Of a stretch of 64,000 bases of DNA, positions 53,672-62,124 are shown one piece after another (the stretch's first letter is position 1; each line of letters opens with the position of its first letter). The notes beneath the pieces were generated by a model that did no database searches, was not told the DNA's origin, and saw nothing but the letters and a program-made list of their open reading frames with translations. This DNA comes from UBA4093 sp036676455 (GTDB taxonomy: Bacteria > Cyanobacteriota > Sericytochromatia > S15B-MN24 > UBA4093). The stretch lies in the NCBI GenBank assembly GCA_036676455.1, contig JAKFCW010000116.1:68847-132846 (forward strand). Reading direction: 5' to 3'. The position numbers and the translations under genes are program-made.

Positions 53672-54274
53672 CTAGCCAGCGGTATGTGCCTGGATGAGTG
53701 CATCGGCCATGCGCTTGACTCGAGATCCGGGTCCCAAGGGCCCCACGCTCTGCGCGCTGACCCGGGCGCCCTCGATGAGCAGGAAGAGCTCATCGGCGAG
53801 CAGCTCGGGATGACGAGCGCCGAGCGCACGACAAAGTTCGAGGATCTGGTTGCGACAGGCCTGTTTTTGCTCCTCGATGACCACGCGGGCCGGATGATCC
53901 TTCTCGGAAAGCTCGACCGCCGCGTTGGAAAGCGGACAGCCCCGGGAGTTCCCCACCCCCGTCACAACGACGTCCAGCCAGGCGTCCAGCTGGGCGCGCG
54001 GCTCGCCGGGGTGCGCCGCGGCCACCTGTTTCCAGAACGCCTCCTCGGCGGCTGCGATCTCGCGGAGGTACTCGGCAACCAGGACGTCCTTGGACTCGAA
54101 ATGCCGGTAAAGGGTCATCTTGTTGGAGCCCGCCGCCTCGGCGATGCTTTCCACTCCTACCGCCCGGATGCCGTGTTCTGCAAAAAGCAGGCGCGCCGCG
54201 GCCAGGATGCGCTGGCGCGGGGGGAGCTGCATGTCGATGACGCCCGTGATCAGGCTGGCAAGATTTTTCTTCAC
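53672..54274 (-). CDS. TetR-family regulator (facing DoxX remnant)
   Basis: 200 residues. TetR_N HTH with LLFAEHGIRAVGVESIAEAAGSNKMTLYRHFESK (about 28-60, given in part). The C-terminal domain has GCPLSNAAVELSEKDHPA, as in the TetR group regulating DoxX/DsbA-type genes. GTG start at 54274. The two operators just upstream (54291-54332) make autorepression likely, together with control of the divergent DoxX-like remnant and DsbA gene. Confidence 0.85.
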   Translation of the reverse strand: MKKNLASLITGVIDMQLPPRQRILAAARLLFAEHGIRAVGVESIAEAAGSNKMTLYRHFESKDVLVAEYLREIAAAEEAFWKQVAAAHPGEPRAQLDAWLDVVVTGVGNSRGCPLSNAAVELSEKDHPARVVIEEQKQACRNQILELCRALGARHPELLADELFLLIEGARVSAQSVGPLGPGSRVKRMADALIQAHTAG

Positions 54275-54290
54275 GACCCTTGACTTCTTA

Positions 54291-54332
54291 GTTACCGATC
54301 AGTAACATCAGGACCTGTTACCGATCGGTATC
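54291..54332. promoter_or_regulatory. Two TetR-type operators
   Basis: GTTACCGATCAGTAAC (54291-54306) and GTTACCGATCGGTATC (54317-54332) are near-palindromes, 26 bases centre to centre. They lie between the TetR gene (minus) and the DoxX-like remnant and DsbA gene (plus). Confidence 0.7.
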
Positions 54333-54388
54333 ATAGCAAAGATCCCCCTTTGTGTCTCGCTTCCACTTGCTTCCGAGGAACAGCCCCT

Positions 54389-54511
54389 ATGTCCACCAAC
54401 CTTCTCACCCTTTCCAGGTCCTCCAAGGCCTGGAGCATCGGCCTCTGGGCCGTCCAGGTGCTCGTCGCCTGGGGGCGCCTTTCGACGGCCCCCATCGCCC
54501 CGCGCAAGTAA
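54389..54511 (+). pseudogene. DoxX-like remnant
   Basis: A 40-codon frame, MSTNLLTLSRSSKAWSIGLW and then AVQVLVA, resembles the first membrane helix of DoxX-family proteins but breaks into unrelated sequence and stops. GAGG lies ten bases before the ATG. DoxX genes often face TetR genes of the type at 53672, so this is probably what remains of the regulated gene after a deletion. Confidence 0.5.
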
Positions 54512-54620
54512 GCGAGTTCTCGCCAGGGGACGCGCGGGCGTCACCCCTGGCGCCACGAGGGTTCCCCGTCGGGTAGACTGAATCAGGGCAAGCCCTCGCC
54601 AACGACCATGAGGAGACGTG

Positions 54621-55319
54621 ATGAAAGTCGAAATCTATTCGGATATTCAGTGCCCCTGGTGCTACATCGGCAAGGCCCGCTTCGAGAAGGCGCTCGAAGC
54701 CTTCCCCCAGCGGGATCAGGTGGAGGTCGTCTACAAGGCCTACCAGCTCAACGCCGACCTTCCCACCGACCCCCAGCAGGCCATGCTGCATGACGAGTAC
54801 CTGACCGAGCGCTACGGCCCCGGCTTCAAGCAGATGAGCCAGAACGTCAAAGCCGTTGCCGCCAAGGAAGGCCTGGAGTTCCACACGGAGAAGGCCCTGA
54901 TCGTCAACACGTTCAACGGCCACCGGCTACTCGCCCTGGCCGAGCGCGAAGGCGGAGCGGACCTCAAGCAGAAGCTCGCCACCCGGCTCTTCAAGGCGCA
55001 GTTCACCGATGGGGACAACCTGGCGGACACGGCGCGGCTGGCCGAGATTGCCGGCGAGCTGGGCATGTCGCCGGAGCGCGTCCGGGACTACCTGGCCTCC
55101 GATGACGGAGCCGACGTGGTCAGCGCCGAGATCAACCAGGCTCGCGAGATGGGTATCACGGGAGTTCCCACCTTCGTCTTCGAAGGCAAGTGGGGAGTGT
55201 CGGGCGCTCAGGAGGCCGAGACCTTCTTGAAGATTCTCGAGCAGGTTTCGGCCGAGATCGGCGAAACGCCGACCGAGGGCGACGCCCCGGCCTGCGAAGG
55301 AGATTCCTGCGTGGTCTAG
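54621..55319 (+). CDS. DsbA-family protein, FrnE type
   Basis: 232 residues. CPWCYIGK near residue 11 is the active site; GVPTFVFEGKWGVSGAQ near 183 is the FrnE/polyketide-isomerase type cis-Pro region. No signal peptide, so it acts in the cytoplasm as a redox or isomerase enzyme, sometimes in stress responses. GAGGAG before ATG 54621 is better than the GTG just before it. A terminator at 55347 follows. Confidence 0.88.
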   Translation: MKVEIYSDIQCPWCYIGKARFEKALEAFPQRDQVEVVYKAYQLNADLPTDPQQAMLHDEYLTERYGPGFKQMSQNVKAVAAKEGLEFHTEKALIVNTFNGHRLLALAEREGGADLKQKLATRLFKAQFTDGDNLADTARLAEIAGELGMSPERVRDYLASDDGADVVSAEINQAREMGITGVPTFVFEGKWGVSGAQEAETFLKILEQVSAEIGETPTEGDAPACEGDSCVV

Positions 55320-55331
55320 CCGACAGGCTAA

Positions 55332-56504
55332 TTAGTTGAGCTTGGGAGCCGCTCCGAGCATGCCGCTCGGGGCGGCTTTCTTGCTGGCAGTCGGGGTCGC
55401 GGCAGGGGCAGCGCCGGTGAGCTTGTCTCCGAGCTTGGTGAACATCGTCGTGACCTGCTTGGCAATGCCGCGGGCCGCCTCGGAAATCACGCCACCGAAG
55501 GCCTTCGCGCCCTCGACGGGATTGGCGAGGTACGAGAGCATCTGGCGGTCGGTATTGCCCGCTTCGAGGTCGCGCTTGCGGGTGGCAATCAATCCGAGCT
55601 CGGTGGCGACGCCGAAGGCGGCCGCCGCAGGCACCAGGGCCGCCCCACCGGTGATGACGGAGGCCCCGAAGAGGACCGCGCCGCTCGCGATGGAGCCGGC
55701 GACCAGGCCCTTGGAGGTGTTGGAGCTGCGGGGGTCGCGCCAGATGTCGATGGCGATCCGGATCGAATTGGCGAGCGCGGCCAGGTTCAGGACGGGCATG
55801 AGCTTGCCCAGCTTGCGGACCAAGACGCCGAGCGGGCTGGCGGAGACCGTGGCGGCCAGGCGGCCGATTCCTGCGGTCATGCCCTTGAAGGCGGGGAACT
55901 TGCCGAGCCACTTGCCGATGCCGGTGGCCGCGCCACTTAGCTGCTGAGCGAGCACCACGCCGTTCTGGGTATGCTGCGCGAGCTTGAGGCCGGACTTCAC
56001 GCGATCGCCTCGGGTGGTCAGGGGCGAAACCACCTTCTTGACTTCCTTCGAGACCTGTTCCACCGTCTCGGAGACCTTCGCCTCACCGGTGGCGATCATG
56101 ACGGCATCCGCCACCACGGAGAGCTTCGAAAGGCTGGGAGAGTTCTTGAGCACGGCCTTGGCCGTCATCGCGGCGGCGAAGTGATCTCCCTTGGCAGCAG
56201 CGACGGCTCCCGAGACCACGGTGGCGCCCTTGGCGATTCCCTCGGCGACCTCCGGGCTGGCCGACATGGTCTTGGCGGCGACCTTTGCGGCCTCCACGGC
56301 GGCGGCGGCGGCATCCCCGCTGGCGACGTTCGACGTGAGCGTCGTGCCCCCCACCAGCTTGCCAACGAAGACGTCCGTCTTGTTCGCGACGCTCGACTTG
56401 AGCGCTTCCTCGGTCTGATCGCCCTCCTGAGCCTCCGGCGCCGCGGGGCGCGAAGTGCGGACGAACATGTCGTGGATTCTCGATTGGCCGTTGATGGTGC
56501 TCAT
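55332..56504 (-). CDS. Alanine-rich protein with hydrophobic segments, unknown function
   Basis: 390 residues. A charged N-terminus (MSTINGQSRIHDMF) without signal, a long Ala/Val/Lys-rich helical region (about 60-185), then Gly/Ala-rich hydrophobic stretches (about 205-300) that could enter a membrane, and a Pro/Ala tail. Such proteins can be secreted effectors or pore-formers, but this is inference only. Convergent with the DsbA gene, which has a terminator inside this gene's 3' end. Confidence 0.65.
   Translation of the reverse strand: MSTINGQSRIHDMFVRTSRPAAPEAQEGDQTEEALKSSVANKTDVFVGKLVGGTTLTSNVASGDAAAAAVEAAKVAAKTMSASPEVAEGIAKGATVVSGAVAAAKGDHFAAAMTAKAVLKNSPSLSKLSVVADAVMIATGEAKVSETVEQVSKEVKKVVSPLTTRGDRVKSGLKLAQHTQNGVVLAQQLSGAATGIGKWLGKFPAFKGMTAGIGRLAATVSASPLGVLVRKLGKLMPVLNLAALANSIRIAIDIWRDPRSSNTSKGLVAGSIASGAVLFGASVITGGAALVPAAAAFGVATELGLIATRKRDLEAGNTDRQMLSYLANPVEGAKAFGGVISEAARGIAKQVTTMFTKLGDKLTGAAPAATPTASKKAAPSGMLGAAPKLN
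55347..55382 (+). terminator. Terminator of the DsbA gene, within a coding region
   Basis: AGCCGCTCCGAGC (55347-55359) pairs with GCTCGGGGCGGCT (55365-55377), one wobble, loop ATGCC; TTCTT follows. It overlaps the last codons of the opposite-strand gene at 55332. Confidence 0.65.
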
Positions 56505-56588
56505 GGGAAAGGCTCCGTTAAAAGGGTGTTAGGAGTCTTATCCCCTCGAGGAGCCCGGAAGTTGCGTTAAGAAGTCGGTAAGTTCCGA

Positions 56589-57278
56589 TTACTTCCAAAA
56601 CTCCCACCAGCGCTTGCGTTGCTGGGTCGCGAGCACCTGAATCGCCGATGCCAACTCATCGAGCATCCCCCCCTCCGGGTCGGGATGGTCCATCTGCGCC
56701 GCGATCGTGCCTTCCAGCTCCAGCAAGCGGCGCTGCAGGCGACGGATGACCTCATCCTTGCTCGCCTCGGCCATGGCCGTCTCGGCCTGGGACTCCAGCC
56801 CCGCGACGCGCTCGCGCAGCGCCGAAAGCTCTTCGTTCGGCACGGAAGGCTGGGCCAAGAGCCCTCCGAGCTGCTCATGCCGCGCCAGCAGCTTCTGGTT
56901 CTCTCCCAAGAGCGCCTCGATCCGCTCCTGGTGCGCCTTGAGCTGGGCTTGCTGCGCGGTGACGACGCTCTCGAGCTCGTCTTGCCGCCGGACCAGCGCG
57001 GAGAGCACCTCGCGGATCTCCGGGCCCTCGACGTGGGTCTCCGCCGAAACCAGCTCGACGCCTTCTTGCGGACGAAGCTGCTCCTTGATCGCATCGAACG
57101 CCATTCCCTGTTGCCGGAACGAACGAATGATGCGAAGGTTGGTCAGGTCCCGATCCGTGAGCATGCAACGCCCTTGCTCGGTACGGGCGAAGTTCAGCTC
57201 GAACTCCTTTTCGTACCGCCGGATCAGCGAGGTGGATACTCCGAGTTGCTTCGCGGCCTCGGAAAGGCTATGGGTCAC
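56589..57278 (-). CDS. MerR-like regulator with long coiled coil
   Basis: 229 residues. The N-terminal HTH (about 1-70: SLSEAAKQLGVSTSLIRRYEKEF... then LRIIRSFRQQG) is MerR-like; about 75-215 is a coiled coil with a WWEFWK tail. No metal-binding Cys, so the signal is unknown. GTG at 57278 follows GGGAGGAG. The longer frame to 57746 runs through the next gene and is not real. Confidence 0.8.
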   Translation of the reverse strand: MTHSLSEAAKQLGVSTSLIRRYEKEFELNFARTEQGRCMLTDRDLTNLRIIRSFRQQGMAFDAIKEQLRPQEGVELVSAETHVEGPEIREVLSALVRRQDELESVVTAQQAQLKAHQERIEALLGENQKLLARHEQLGGLLAQPSVPNEELSALRERVAGLESQAETAMAEASKDEVIRRLQRRLLELEGTIAAQMDHPDPEGGMLDELASAIQVLATQQRKRWWEFWK

Positions 57279-57398
57279 GGTTCTCCTCCCGGTTTCTGCT
57301 CTGCCCATTATAACGGCTCGCATGCCGGGAAGACCATCCTCGTTCCCGGGTATACCTGCCAAAGTAACCCTCGCTCCCTTCGAGACGGAGGAAATTCG

Positions 57399-58043
57399 AT
57401 GCTGAAGCGACTCGCCGCCGCCCTCGCGGCGCTCTGGATCACCACCAGCTCTCCCGCTCAGGCCTTCGGTGGCACCGGCCTTCCGAGCGTCTTGCCAGGA
57501 CTGGACAACGCCCCGCCCTTCACCGCGGACGTCGTGATCACCTCGCCGGCGATGCCCACCCCCACCACGTTCCGGATCGCCTACATGCCCCAGCGCGTGC
57601 GCCTGGAATCGAAGGGAGAGGCGGGCATGACCGCCATCATCCGCATGGACGAAGGGTCGGCGTACATGTACCAGGGAGATTCCACCTGGCTGCGCCTCAG
57701 CCTCTCCTCGCTCGGCGCCATGGGGCTCAACCCCGGCGCCCGCCATTCGCTGAAGAAGCTGGCCAACCAGACGGTCGACGGCCGCAACTGCGAGGTCTAC
57801 CAGAGCACCTCGGAAGACGGCAGCGTCTCCACCAACTACGTCGCGAGCGGCGTGCCGTTCAAGTCGATCGTCCGGACGCCCGCCAGTGGCGACACCGTGG
57901 TCCGCTACCTCAATGTCTCGCGCGGGGGCGTCAACGCCGCACTCTTCACCCTGCCTGCCGACGCCGAGGTGATGGACATGGCAAACTTGTTGAACGGCCT
58001 CAAAGGCCGAAAGGGCGCCGACTTCGGCCTCGAGGAGCCCTAG
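57399..58043 (+). CDS. Secreted protein, LolA-like
   Basis: 214 residues. Signal peptide 1-22 (ending AQA). FTADVVITSPAMPTPTTFRIAYMPQRVRLESKG and MTAIIRMDEGSAYMYQGD resemble DUF4412/LolA-like periplasmic proteins (quoted in parts). Single cysteine in NCEVYQ. GGAGGAAATTCG precedes ATG 57399. Divergent from the MerR-like gene, its likely regulator. Confidence 0.7.
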   Translation: MLKRLAAALAALWITTSSPAQAFGGTGLPSVLPGLDNAPPFTADVVITSPAMPTPTTFRIAYMPQRVRLESKGEAGMTAIIRMDEGSAYMYQGDSTWLRLSLSSLGAMGLNPGARHSLKKLANQTVDGRNCEVYQSTSEDGSVSTNYVASGVPFKSIVRTPASGDTVVRYLNVSRGGVNAALFTLPADAEVMDMANLLNGLKGRKGADFGLEEP

Positions 58044-58132
58044 CTCGCATCGAGCGAGTCGTTAAGTTTCGTCTTGCCATGGGAACGAGGGAGCAAGGGA
58101 GCGTTTGACTCCCCACTCGAAGGGAGGTTGGC

Positions 58133-59296
58133 ATGTCAACAGGACCGCTGGGCCTGACCTGGGTCACCCAAACGCCAAACGTTCGGCCTCGCGGCGATGC
58201 CTCTTCTGCCACCCCTCCCGAGCCTCCGACGCAGACGCCTCCGGCCGGGTCGACGCCCCCCGCCGATCAGTCCTCGGTAGCGGGCGGAAAAGGCCTGCTC
58301 CTCGAATGGGCGGGAAGCGCTCCCGCGCCCGGATCGGCCGGTACGCCAAGCGGTCTGGGCATCGAATGGGCCTCTGCCAGCAAGCCATCGGCCCCACCTC
58401 CGGCCGGTGGACCGCTGGGAGGTGGTTCGCCCGCGAGCAAGCCCTCCACCGGCAGCGCGCTCGGCATCGAGTGGCGCAGCGGAGCCAGCACCTCCACCCC
58501 GGCCGCCCCGCCACCGGCGGGCGGATCCCCCTCGACCAACCAGGGACTCGGCCTCGAATGGCGCAGCGGCTCGACCTCTTCCGCTCCCGCAGGCGGCAAG
58601 CCTGCCGGAAGCACTTCCTCGCCCCCTCCTTCCGGCAACTCGCTCGGCCTGACCTGGGCCGGCGGCTCCAGCAGCGTCGCCCCGGCCGTGCCGCTCGACC
58701 CGGAAGCCCAGCGGCTCGCACAGCTGAAGACGCAGCTTACCGGCCCTCTACCCAAGCTTCCTGGGCCTGCCCAGGGCACCAGCTGGAAGCAGAACGACCT
58801 GATCAACCGGTCCAACCTCATCAAGGGCATCCGCGCCGACGCAGCCCTGCAGAGCGCGTTCGCCGACTGGGGCAAGCTGCCCGCCGACACCAAACTCGCG
58901 GCGGGTAACCGCATCGCGGCGATGGAAGGAGCGATCTACGGCTTCGCGCCCGCCGCCATCCAGATCGATGCCTTCCTGAAGAAGCCGTCCTACGGGTACT
59001 ACCACCCGACCGAGGACAAGGTCCATGTCTCGCCCGACACCCTGACGAACCTGCGCGAATTCGTGAACACCGTGACCCACGAGCAGGCACATGCCTATCA
59101 GTGGGAAAAGGGCGTCGACGCGAAGAAGGGGAGGATGGACCCGGCCGATCCCCTCTACGACACGGCGATCAGCTGGTATGGGAACTTCTTCGATTACGCT
59201 CAGCCCACCAACGGGTATGAAGCCTACCGCACGCAACCCATCGAAGCCCACGCCTTCGCCACCGGCGACAGCGTCTCGGCCGGAGTCTTCGCATGA
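58133..59296 (+). CDS. Putative zinc peptidase with LGxxW repeats
   Basis: 387 residues, without signal peptide. The first 180 are Pro/Ser/Gly-rich and carry six short motifs LGLTW, LLLEW, LGIEW, LGIEW, LGLEW, LGLTW, with the Trp at about 10, 59, 79, 114, 143 and 175. The C-terminal 190 residues hold HEQAH (316-320, a zincin HExxH) and a later Glu371 in QPIEAHAF, a plausible third ligand. The repeats may act as sorting or binding units. The stop overlaps the next start (ATGA). Family unknown. Confidence 0.7.
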   Translation: MSTGPLGLTWVTQTPNVRPRGDASSATPPEPPTQTPPAGSTPPADQSSVAGGKGLLLEWAGSAPAPGSAGTPSGLGIEWASASKPSAPPPAGGPLGGGSPASKPSTGSALGIEWRSGASTSTPAAPPPAGGSPSTNQGLGLEWRSGSTSSAPAGGKPAGSTSSPPPSGNSLGLTWAGGSSSVAPAVPLDPEAQRLAQLKTQLTGPLPKLPGPAQGTSWKQNDLINRSNLIKGIRADAALQSAFADWGKLPADTKLAAGNRIAAMEGAIYGFAPAAIQIDAFLKKPSYGYYHPTEDKVHVSPDTLTNLREFVNTVTHEQAHAYQWEKGVDAKKGRMDPADPLYDTAISWYGNFFDYAQPTNGYEAYRTQPIEAHAFATGDSVSAGVFA

Positions 59297-59616
59297 AAAC
59301 CTTGACCTTCTACCTCTGGAAACTGGATGCCTCGACGGACTTCCTACCTCAGCTCGCGGGCCAGGTGACCGTCGAGGGCGATCGCGCCTCGGCCACCCCT
59401 TCCTCCGACGCCCGAATCCGGGATCTGGTGGCGGCACTCGGCAAGAAGCCGCTGCCCCTACGCTCGGAGACCATGGAGGGGCAGGGAGCCGGCATGAAGC
59501 TCAAGCTACGCGAGGTCGAGCTGCGGCCCGGCGAAGCGGACTGGGGCTATGCCCTCAGCGAGGCCATCGGCCGAGAGGGTGGCTACTCGGTCACCTTCAC
59601 CCCCGAGCCACAATAG
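59293..59616 (+). CDS. Small partner of the zinc-peptidase gene
   Basis: 107 residues, beta-rich in the first half (TLTFYLWKLDASTDFLPQ) and with KLKLREVELRPGEADWGYAL later. No family recognised. Its ATG overlaps the peptidase stop by four bases. Could be a chaperone or a protective partner, by context only. Confidence 0.6.
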   Translation: MKTLTFYLWKLDASTDFLPQLAGQVTVEGDRASATPSSDARIRDLVAALGKKPLPLRSETMEGQGAGMKLKLREVELRPGEADWGYALSEAIGREGGYSVTFTPEPQ

Positions 59617-59621
59617 CGAAA

Positions 59622-59645
59622 AAGGCCCGCCTACTGGCGGGCCTT
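59622..59645. terminator. Shared terminator between convergent genes
   Basis: AAGGCCCGCC (59622-59631) pairs with GGCGGGCCTT (59636-59645) around TACT. It overlaps the 3' end of the methyltransferase gene. Confidence 0.7.
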
Positions 59646-60503
59646 CGTCTTGGGTTTGGCCTTGGCTTTCGCCTGAGGCTTCTGGAAGAGCATGACGTAC
59701 TCGTGCTTGAAGACGTAGTAGCCGTCCTTGAGGGCGCGGTACTTCCAGAGGTTGGCGTTCTTGCCCTTGCCCTTCTCGTTCCCGTTGATGTCCTTCACGA
59801 CGATGCTCTTGAGCAGATAGCCGGCGTTCATGCACTCCTGCATGCACTGGAAGCCCAGGGGCACCCACTCACCCTTGGCGTACTTGTCCCCGATGACCAG
59901 GGCCATGAAGCGGCCCGGGGCGAGCAGGTCGAAGCTGGCACGGGCCACCTCACCGAAGCGCTCCACGAACTCGTCGTCGCTGTCGACGGTGGAGAGGTCG
60001 TCGGGGTTCTCGCCGTTGGAGAAGCGGATGATGTCCGAGTAAGGGGGGTGCAGGAAGACCAGGTCCGCCGCGTCCTTCTCAAGCGACTCGAAGGCCTCGC
60101 GGACCTTGACGTGGGTGACGGAGTCGGCGGAGCTGCCGTTCACCACGATCGTGCGCACGTCGTGGGGGTTCTCGGTGGCCTCGATGCGGGCCTGCGAGCG
60201 CTCCGCGATGGCCGGCAGCAGCTCGATGCCGACGCCGTTGCGCCCCAGCCGGCGGCACTCGATGAGGCTGGTGCCCATCCCCAGGAACATGTCCAGGACC
60301 GTGTCGCCCTGCTTGGAGTAGCGCAACATGATCTGCTCGGCGACCTGGGGGATGAAGTTGCCGTGGTAATCCCCGACGTGGGTCCCGGTGTTCTTGCGGG
60401 ACGGAAACTGCCAGAGGCTGTCCGTCAGGATGTCGGGATAGTCCTTCCAGTTCGAAAGGTCGATATCCGAGTACGAGGGGGACTTGGGCTGGCGCGGGGA
60501 CAT
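59631..60503 (-). CDS. Solitary DNA methyltransferase (N4/N6 type)
   Basis: 290 residues from ATG 60503 (GAGG upstream; another ATG at 60521 lacks one). Motif I is LDMFLGMGTSLIE and motif IV HPPYSD, in I-then-IV order as in beta/gamma-type DNA-N4-cytosine or N6-adenine methylases. The C-terminus is basic (KAKAKPKTKARQ). No restriction partner is next to it. It may act in regulation or self-protection. Confidence 0.82.
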   Translation of the reverse strand: MSPRQPKSPSYSDIDLSNWKDYPDILTDSLWQFPSRKNTGTHVGDYHGNFIPQVAEQIMLRYSKQGDTVLDMFLGMGTSLIECRRLGRNGVGIELLPAIAERSQARIEATENPHDVRTIVVNGSSADSVTHVKVREAFESLEKDAADLVFLHPPYSDIIRFSNGENPDDLSTVDSDDEFVERFGEVARASFDLLAPGRFMALVIGDKYAKGEWVPLGFQCMQECMNAGYLLKSIVVKDINGNEKGKGKNANLWKYRALKDGYYVFKHEYVMLFQKPQAKAKAKPKTKARQ

Positions 60504-60636
60504 GGATTTTGGCCTCAACATGGGTGCGGAGATACCGAACTATTGTACTATATCGAGCCCCACCCCTGAACCCAAAGAAGCGTCCGAGCTATGCTACGAG
60601 TCGTGAAGCATGGCGGGCTGGCCGTGGGACGGGCGT

Positions 60637-62124
60637 CTAGGCGAGGGGGTGGGATTCAAGCCGGGATGCGGCAAGGCTTGCGAGCGATCGCCGGTCGACC
60701 TTGCCGTTGGCGAGCAAGGGCAACGCCTCGATGAAGCGGTACTCGGCAGGCAGCTTGTACCTGGCAAGCCTGCTGGCCAGGAAGTCTGACAGCAAGTCGG
60801 TCTCCAGGGGCTCGCGACGCACCACGAAGGCCAGGGGCGCCTGTCCCCAGCGCGGGTGGGCGATGGCGACCACCGCGGCGTCCCGGACCGCCGGATGGGC
60901 GCGCAGGGCGGCCTCGATCTCGGCCGGATAGACGTTCTCTCCCCCCGAGAGGATCAGGTCGGTGCGGCGGGTCAACACCGTCAGGCGTCCCTGCGCATCG
61001 AGCATGCCGAAGTCGCCGGTGTCCAGCCAGCCGTCATGCAGGGCCTTGGCCGTCGCCGCGGGGTCGAGGTAGCCGCCGATGACCATGGGGCCGCGCACCG
61101 TGATGGTGCCCGCCATGCCGGGGGGCAGCAAAGTGCCGTCCTCGGAGCGGATCTGGATCTCGACGCCGGCCATCGGCCTGCCTGCCGTGGCCCGGTCCGC
61201 ATCCGTCGCCCCCAGGCCCACCAAGGTCACACCCGAGCAGGTTTCGGTCAAACCGTAGGTCGGCAGCGCGATCGCACAGCGAGCGATGAGGTCCGGCGGG
61301 ACCGGCCCCCCGCCGATCAGGACCGCGCGTACGTGCGGCGGCAGGGGTGTCTGGCGGGCGTCGAGCGTACGGGTCAGGGTCGAGGCCACCAGCGAGATCA
61401 CGGTCCCCCCGTCCCGATCGAAGGCGAGGTTCACGGCGTCGGCATCGAAGCGCTCATGCAGGATGGCGGCCGCTCCGGCCATGGCGCAGCGGTAGAGGAT
61501 GTTGAGCCCCCCCACGTGAAAGAGCGGCATGCAATCGATCCAGCGGTCGGAAGGCGCAAGCGGAATCACGCTGGAGGAGGCCTCGGCGCTGGCGAACTGG
61601 TTGCCCCAGGTGATGACCGCGCCCTTCGGGATGCCGCTGGTCCCCGAGGTGAAGAGGATCGCCTGCGGGGCCGACAGGTCCAGCGTCTCCGGGACGGGTG
61701 CGGCATCGGGCGCGATGTCCCAGAAGGACTCAAGGCCTGGATACGTGCCGTCGAAGGTCAAGACCGGCAAGCCGACAGGCAGGGCCTGGCGCGCCCGCGC
61801 GGCCAGCTCGGGACTGGCCAGCAAGAGCTCCGCGTGGGAGGCCTGGTAAAGCAGCTCGTGGTCCGTCAGGCGGGTGTTGAGGGGCAGCAAGACGCCTCCG
61901 GCACGTCCCACCGCATGAGCGAGGAGCGCCCAGTCCGGAGAGTTTCCCGCCCAGACGGCCACCCGGGTTCCGGACGCCACGCCCCGCGCATGCAGGCGCC
62001 GGGCCGCCTGCTGGATGCGCTCCTCGAATGTGCGGTAAGTCCAGACCTCTCCCCGGCAGATCAGGGCCGGGTGATCGGGGAAACGGCGGGAAGCATCGAG
62101 GGTGGGCGCGGTTCTAAGCATCAT
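60637..62124 (-). CDS. menE: O-succinylbenzoate-CoA ligase MenE
   Basis: 495 residues of the ANL superfamily. LFTSGTSGIPKGA is at 158-169, the A5 motif YGLTET, GDFGMLD the ribose-binding Asp, and the catalytic Lys is in NGKVDRRSL near 475. With menC and menA in the same operon it activates o-succinylbenzoate to its CoA ester in menaquinone synthesis. ATG 62124 has GAGG six bases upstream and overlaps menC by 11 bases. The longer frame is a shadow. Confidence 0.88.
   Translation of the reverse strand: MMLRTAPTLDASRRFPDHPALICRGEVWTYRTFEERIQQAARRLHARGVASGTRVAVWAGNSPDWALLAHAVGRAGGVLLPLNTRLTDHELLYQASHAELLLASPELAARARQALPVGLPVLTFDGTYPGLESFWDIAPDAAPVPETLDLSAPQAILFTSGTSGIPKGAVITWGNQFASAEASSSVIPLAPSDRWIDCMPLFHVGGLNILYRCAMAGAAAILHERFDADAVNLAFDRDGGTVISLVASTLTRTLDARQTPLPPHVRAVLIGGGPVPPDLIARCAIALPTYGLTETCSGVTLVGLGATDADRATAGRPMAGVEIQIRSEDGTLLPPGMAGTITVRGPMVIGGYLDPAATAKALHDGWLDTGDFGMLDAQGRLTVLTRRTDLILSGGENVYPAEIEAALRAHPAVRDAAVVAIAHPRWGQAPLAFVVRREPLETDLLSDFLASRLARYKLPAEYRFIEALPLLANGKVDRRSLASLAASRLESHPLA

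Noticed and set aside
59091..60569. 492-codon plus frame opposite the methyltransferase
   Set aside because: Antisense shadow of a gene with clear methylase motifs.
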